Source of the DNA: Gallionella sp.
Lineage (GTDB): Bacteria; Pseudomonadota; Gammaproteobacteria; Burkholderiales; Gallionellaceae
Assembly: GCA_023229845.1 (NCBI GenBank)
Contig: JALNYK010000023.1
Coordinates: forward strand, 1 to 49,636
DNA length: 49,636 nucleotides
Direction: 5' to 3'
The notes under the pieces are model-generated. The model was given only the letters and a program-made list of their open reading frames with translations. It made no database searches and had not been told where the DNA came from. Positions 46,791-49,636 of this stretch are shown piece after piece (the first letter of the stretch is position 1; every line of letters begins with the position of its first letter). A program made the position numbers and the translations under genes.

Positions 46791-48662
46791 ATGTTTGATT
46801 TTGTCCGCGAGAAAAAACGACTTGTGCAAATAGTGTTGGCAGTCATCATCCTTCCGTTCGCGTTCTGGGGAGTCGATTCGTACAACCGCTCGGGCAATTC
46901 GGCCGAGGTTGTGGCGACAGTGAACGGTGCAAAGATCAGCCGTCAGGAGTTCGACGAGGCGCTGGGCCAGCAGCAGGAGCAATTGCGCCAGATGATGGGT
47001 GGGAATTTCGATGCCGCGATGCTGGACAACCCGGAGATGAAGCGAGCGGTGCTGGATAATCTCGCCGCGCAGCGTCTGTTGCTCGAAAGTGCCAAGGTCG
47101 CAGGGCTGTCGGTTACAGATCAGCAGGTAGCGCAACTGATCGCAGGCATTGATGCGTTCCAGCAGGACGGAAAGTTCGACAAGAGCCGTTACGAGGCGGC
47201 ATTGGCGAGCCGCAATATGAATCCGCCGATGTTCGAAGCGCGCTTGCACGAGGACCTGATCAGGCAGCAAATGCGCGACGTCTATGTGCAGAACGGTTAC
47301 GCTTCGAATGGCGTGGTGGACAATATCGTGCGCCTGAACGAGCAGCAGCGCACTGTCAGTGTTGCGACGATTGCCTCTCAGCCGTTCCTGGCGCGAGCGC
47401 AAGTCGCCGACGCGGCGGTGCAGGACTATTACAAACAGAACCAGAATGAATTCAAGGTGCCGGAACAGGCGCGTGTCGAATACGTACAGTTCTCCGCCGA
47501 CGAACTTCAGGTCAAGGCGAATGTTTCTGAAGAAGAGTTGCATCGCTATTACGACGAGCATCAGCAGGAGTTTGGCACGCCCGAGGAGCGCCGCGCCGCA
47601 CATATCCTGATTGCTGTCGCAGCCGCTGCGCCGCAATCCGAACAGGACGCCGCGAAGGTTAAGGCCGAACAGATATTGCAGCAGGCGAAGCAGAATCCCG
47701 ATCGCTTTTCCGAACTGGCCAAGACTAATTCGGAAGATCCGGGTTCCGCAACGAACGGCGGCGATCTCGGTTTCTTCGGGCGCAGCATGATGGTCAAGCC
47801 ATTCGAGGACGCGGCCTACGCGCTCAAACAGGGCGAAATCAGCGGTTTGGTGAAATCGGATTTCGGTTACCACATCATCAAGATCCTCGCGATCAAGCCA
47901 TCTCAGGTGCAGCCTTATGCCTCCGTGCGCGAAGGCATCAACGGCAAGCTGCGCCAGCAGAAGGCGACCGACCTGTTTGCCGAGCAGGCCGAAAAGTTCA
48001 GCAACACTGTTTATGAGCAAAGCGACACACTGAAGCCGGCCGCCGAACTGGTCGGAGCCAGGATCGAGCAGAGCGGCTGGTTGGTCAAGGGTATGAGCGT
48101 TGCCCAACCTTGGACCGACAAGATGATGCAGGCCGTGTTCAGCGACGAGGCTGTGAAAAACAAGCGCAACACTGCGGCTATCGAAGTGGCTGCCAACACG
48201 CTGGTTGCCGCGCGGATACTGGAACACAAGCCTGCATCCGTGCGTGCTCTAAGTGATGTGCAACAGGCGATACGCCAGAAACTGACCCAGCAGCAAGCAC
48301 TGCAACTGGCAGCTGAGCAGGGCAAGGCGGCGCTGGCGAAATTGCAGGGCGGCGATAAGCCCACTTTAAGCTGGAGTCCGGTTCAGAGCATCACCCGCGC
48401 GCGTTTCGGCGATTTGGACGTGGCTCTGGTGCGGCAGATATTTCAGGCGAACGGAGACAAGTTCCCGGAGTATGTCGGCGCGGAAACAGGGCAGGGTTAT
48501 GTTCTGGTTCGCATCGATGCCGTCAAGCAAGGCGAGACTCCGGACGAGATGAAGCGCATGCGTTATGCACAGCAACTGCGCCAGCTCACCGGCGAGGAAT
48601 TGTTCCAGGCTTATATGTCCGATGCAAAAAAACATGCAAATATTGAACTAAAACTTCAATAA
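46791..48662 (+). CDS. ppiD: Periplasmic folding chaperone PpiD (SurA-N/rotamase, membrane anchored)
   Basis: 623 residues. A short cytosolic N-terminus and one membrane helix (KRLVQIVLAVIILPFAFWGVDSY, about 9-31) place the rest in the periplasm. The SurA_N-type chaperone region begins at VVATVNGAKISRQEFDEALGQQ. The parvulin rotamase domain lies around ERRAAHILIAVAAAAPQSEQDAAKVKAEQILQQ to GDLGFFGRSMMVKPFEDAAYALKQGEISGLVKSDFGYHIIKI (about 265-365). The C-terminal part is a second SurA-like module. PpiD assists outer-membrane protein folding at the Sec translocon (family knowledge). The gene is flanked by two identical tRNA-Asp genes. Confidence 0.93.
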   Translation: MFDFVREKKRLVQIVLAVIILPFAFWGVDSYNRSGNSAEVVATVNGAKISRQEFDEALGQQQEQLRQMMGGNFDAAMLDNPEMKRAVLDNLAAQRLLLESAKVAGLSVTDQQVAQLIAGIDAFQQDGKFDKSRYEAALASRNMNPPMFEARLHEDLIRQQMRDVYVQNGYASNGVVDNIVRLNEQQRTVSVATIASQPFLARAQVADAAVQDYYKQNQNEFKVPEQARVEYVQFSADELQVKANVSEEELHRYYDEHQQEFGTPEERRAAHILIAVAAAAPQSEQDAAKVKAEQILQQAKQNPDRFSELAKTNSEDPGSATNGGDLGFFGRSMMVKPFEDAAYALKQGEISGLVKSDFGYHIIKILAIKPSQVQPYASVREGINGKLRQQKATDLFAEQAEKFSNTVYEQSDTLKPAAELVGARIEQSGWLVKGMSVAQPWTDKMMQAVFSDEAVKNKRNTAAIEVAANTLVAARILEHKPASVRALSDVQQAIRQKLTQQQALQLAAEQGKAALAKLQGGDKPTLSWSPVQSITRARFGDLDVALVRQIFQANGDKFPEYVGAETGQGYVLVRIDAVKQGETPDEMKRMRYAQQLRQLTGEELFQAYMSDAKKHANIELKLQ

Positions 48663-48673
48663 GCGGCTATAAT
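48643..48673 (+). promoter_or_regulatory. Candidate promoter of tRNA-Asp copy 2
   Basis: TATAAT at 48668-48673 with TTGAAC at 48643-48648 (19-nt spacing, slightly long), overlapping the end of ppiD and 30 nt before the tRNA. It allows the second tRNA-Asp to be expressed independently. Confidence 0.5.
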
Positions 48674-48703
48674 GCTGTCCCCTTGAAACGAGGGGAGTTT
48701 CAT

Positions 48704-48780
48704 GGAGTGGTAGTTCAGTTGGTTAGAATACCGGCCTGTCACGCCGGGGGTCGCGGGTTCGAGTCCCGTCCACTCCGCCA
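48704..48780 (+). tRNA. tRNA-Asp (anticodon GTC), copy 2
   Basis: 77 nt, identical to 46640-46716, including CCA. Its own TATAAT lies upstream and an identical hairpin terminator follows. Confidence 0.96.
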
Positions 48781-48787
48781 ACACCGA

Positions 48788-48813
48788 AAGGCGAACGAAA
48801 GTTCGCCTTTTTT
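48788..48813 (+). terminator. Rho-independent terminator after tRNA-Asp copy 2
   Basis: Hairpin AAGGCGAAC-GAAA-GTTCGCCTT followed by T residues, identical to the terminator at 46721-46747. Confidence 0.92.
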
Positions 48814-48890
48814 ATCGTCTGTACTTTGCCGCACCAACTTGCGCCGGAATTTCGTTGTGCGCTATTGTGCGTCGCATTTCTGGAGACAGC

Positions 48891-49636
48891 ATGGCAAAGC
48901 CAAAAACGATATATAGCTGCACCGAGTGCGGCGGACAGACGTCCAAATGGCAGGGACAGTGTCCGCATTGCATGGAGTGGAACACGCTGGTCGAATCGGT
49001 CGCCGAGACGGCGGCCAAGGGCGGCAACCGCTTCAGTGCACTGGCGGCATCGGGCCGAGTGCAGATGCTGTCCGAAGTCGAAGCGGCCGAAGTGCCGCGT
49101 ACGCCGACCGGCATCGAAGAATTCGATCGCGTGTTGGGCGGCGGGCTGGTGTCGGGCGGCGTGGTGCTGATCGGCGGCGATCCCGGCATCGGCAAGTCCA
49201 CGCTGTTGCTACAGGTGCTGGCGCATTTGTCCAAACAGCAGAATACTTTGTATGTCAGCGGCGAGGAATCTGCCCAGCAGATCGCATTGCGTGCGAAGCG
49301 ACTGTCGCTGGACGCACAAGGGCTGCGCTTGCTGCCGGAGATCCAGCTGGAGAAGATTCAGGCGACTATCGCCGCGAACAAGCCGGACGTGGTGGTGATC
49401 GACTCGATCCAGACCGTGTATTCCGAGCAGCTTACTTCCGCGCCGGGCTCGGTGGCGCAGGTGCGCGAGTGTGCGGCGCAACTGACGCGCATCGCCAAGA
49501 GTCAGAATATCACCATCATCCTGGTCGGCCATGTGACCAAAGAGGGCGCGTTGGCGGGGCCGCGCGTACTGGAGCATATCGTCGATACCGTGCTGTATTT
49601 CGAGGGCGACACGCATTCCAGCTTCCGCCTGATACG
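48891..49636 (+). CDS. radA: DNA repair protein RadA/Sms, N-terminal part (cut by window end)
   Basis: RecA-like branch-migration helicase acting in recombinational repair. The ATG at 48891 has GGAGA 6 nt upstream. About 248 codons are present, with the frame open to the window end. The N-terminal zinc finger is CTECGGQTSKWQGQCPHC. The linker contains RTPTGIEEFDRVLGGGLV, Walker A is LIGGDPGIGKSTLLLQ, and VVVIDSIQTVYSEQL matches Walker B. The KNRFG motif and the Lon-like C-terminal domain lie beyond the window. The length so far fits the normal ~450-residue protein. Confidence 0.95.
   Translation, partial: MAKPKTIYSCTECGGQTSKWQGQCPHCMEWNTLVESVAETAAKGGNRFSALAASGRVQMLSEVEAAEVPRTPTGIEEFDRVLGGGLVSGGVVLIGGDPGIGKSTLLLQVLAHLSKQQNTLYVSGEESAQQIALRAKRLSLDAQGLRLLPEIQLEKIQATIAANKPDVVVIDSIQTVYSEQLTSAPGSVAQVRECAAQLTRIAKSQNITIILVGHVTKEGALAGPRVLEHIVDTVLYFEGDTHSSFRLI

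Overview
The window looks like chromosome of a betaproteobacterium, most likely of the Nitrosomonadales and possibly near Gallionellaceae (Sideroxydans/Gallionella type). This placement is inferred from gene order (serC-pheA-hisC-DAHP synthase-tyrA; sdhCDAB-gltA-sucAB; tig-clpP-clpX-lon-hupB-ppiD), high GC with AT-rich islands, and a large secreted multihaem cytochrome. No rRNA or species marker is present, so family level is a guess. Two genes are cut by the window edges: serC on the left and radA on the right.

Layout. 1-5400 is an aromatic amino acid/serine/histidine operon with an embedded methyltransferase. 5400-6218 is an AT-rich insert of two small genes bounded by integron attC-like sites. 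6219-10545 is a lipid/sugar modification block: a methyltransferase, a GT39 glycosyltransferase, an ArnE-like flippase subunit and an ArnB-like aminotransferase, with REP-like hairpins. 10604-14748 holds a monohaem cytochrome c diverging from a 1136-residue protein with seven exact 234-bp Ig-like repeats and nine CXXCH motifs. 14809-20929 (minus strand) is a compact translationally coupled operon: 2-oxoacid:acceptor oxidoreductase KorAB, a soluble fumarate reductase-like FrdAB pair and a NuoF-like diaphorase. 21282-23708 is a toxin-antitoxin island with one decayed module, VapBC-like and MazEF-like modules, and a duplicated ~195-bp repeat carrying a gene-end relic. 23826-26637 has mdh, a diguanylate cyclase and a small regulator pair.

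26871-36629 is the oxidative TCA operon sdhCDAB-sdhE-gltA-sucAB. It is interrupted twice by small PD-(D/E)XK-nuclease-type genes (GxxExxY and DUF559), each bracketed by long imperfect inverted repeats. The second insertion leaves the SdhE reading frame fused to the DUF559 protein. 36680-40151 holds an AcuI-like reductase and a GGDEF-EAL protein. 40226 to the end is the tRNA-Leu, trigger factor, ClpP, ClpX, Lon, HU, tRNA-Val, tRNA-Asp, PpiD, tRNA-Asp, RadA protein-quality block, with a strong sigma-32-type promoter in front of lon.

How the parts fit. The genome carries both an oxidative 2-oxoglutarate dehydrogenase/SDH route and a ferredoxin- and NADH-type KorAB/FrdAB/NuoF route across the same 2-oxoglutarate to fumarate segment. 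This suggests condition-dependent direction of that half of the cycle. The most unusual material is the set of mobile-looking elements: the attC-like cassettes, the two inverted-repeat-bracketed nuclease genes (plus an apparently empty bracket at 7108-7173), and the repeat-linked toxin-antitoxin island.
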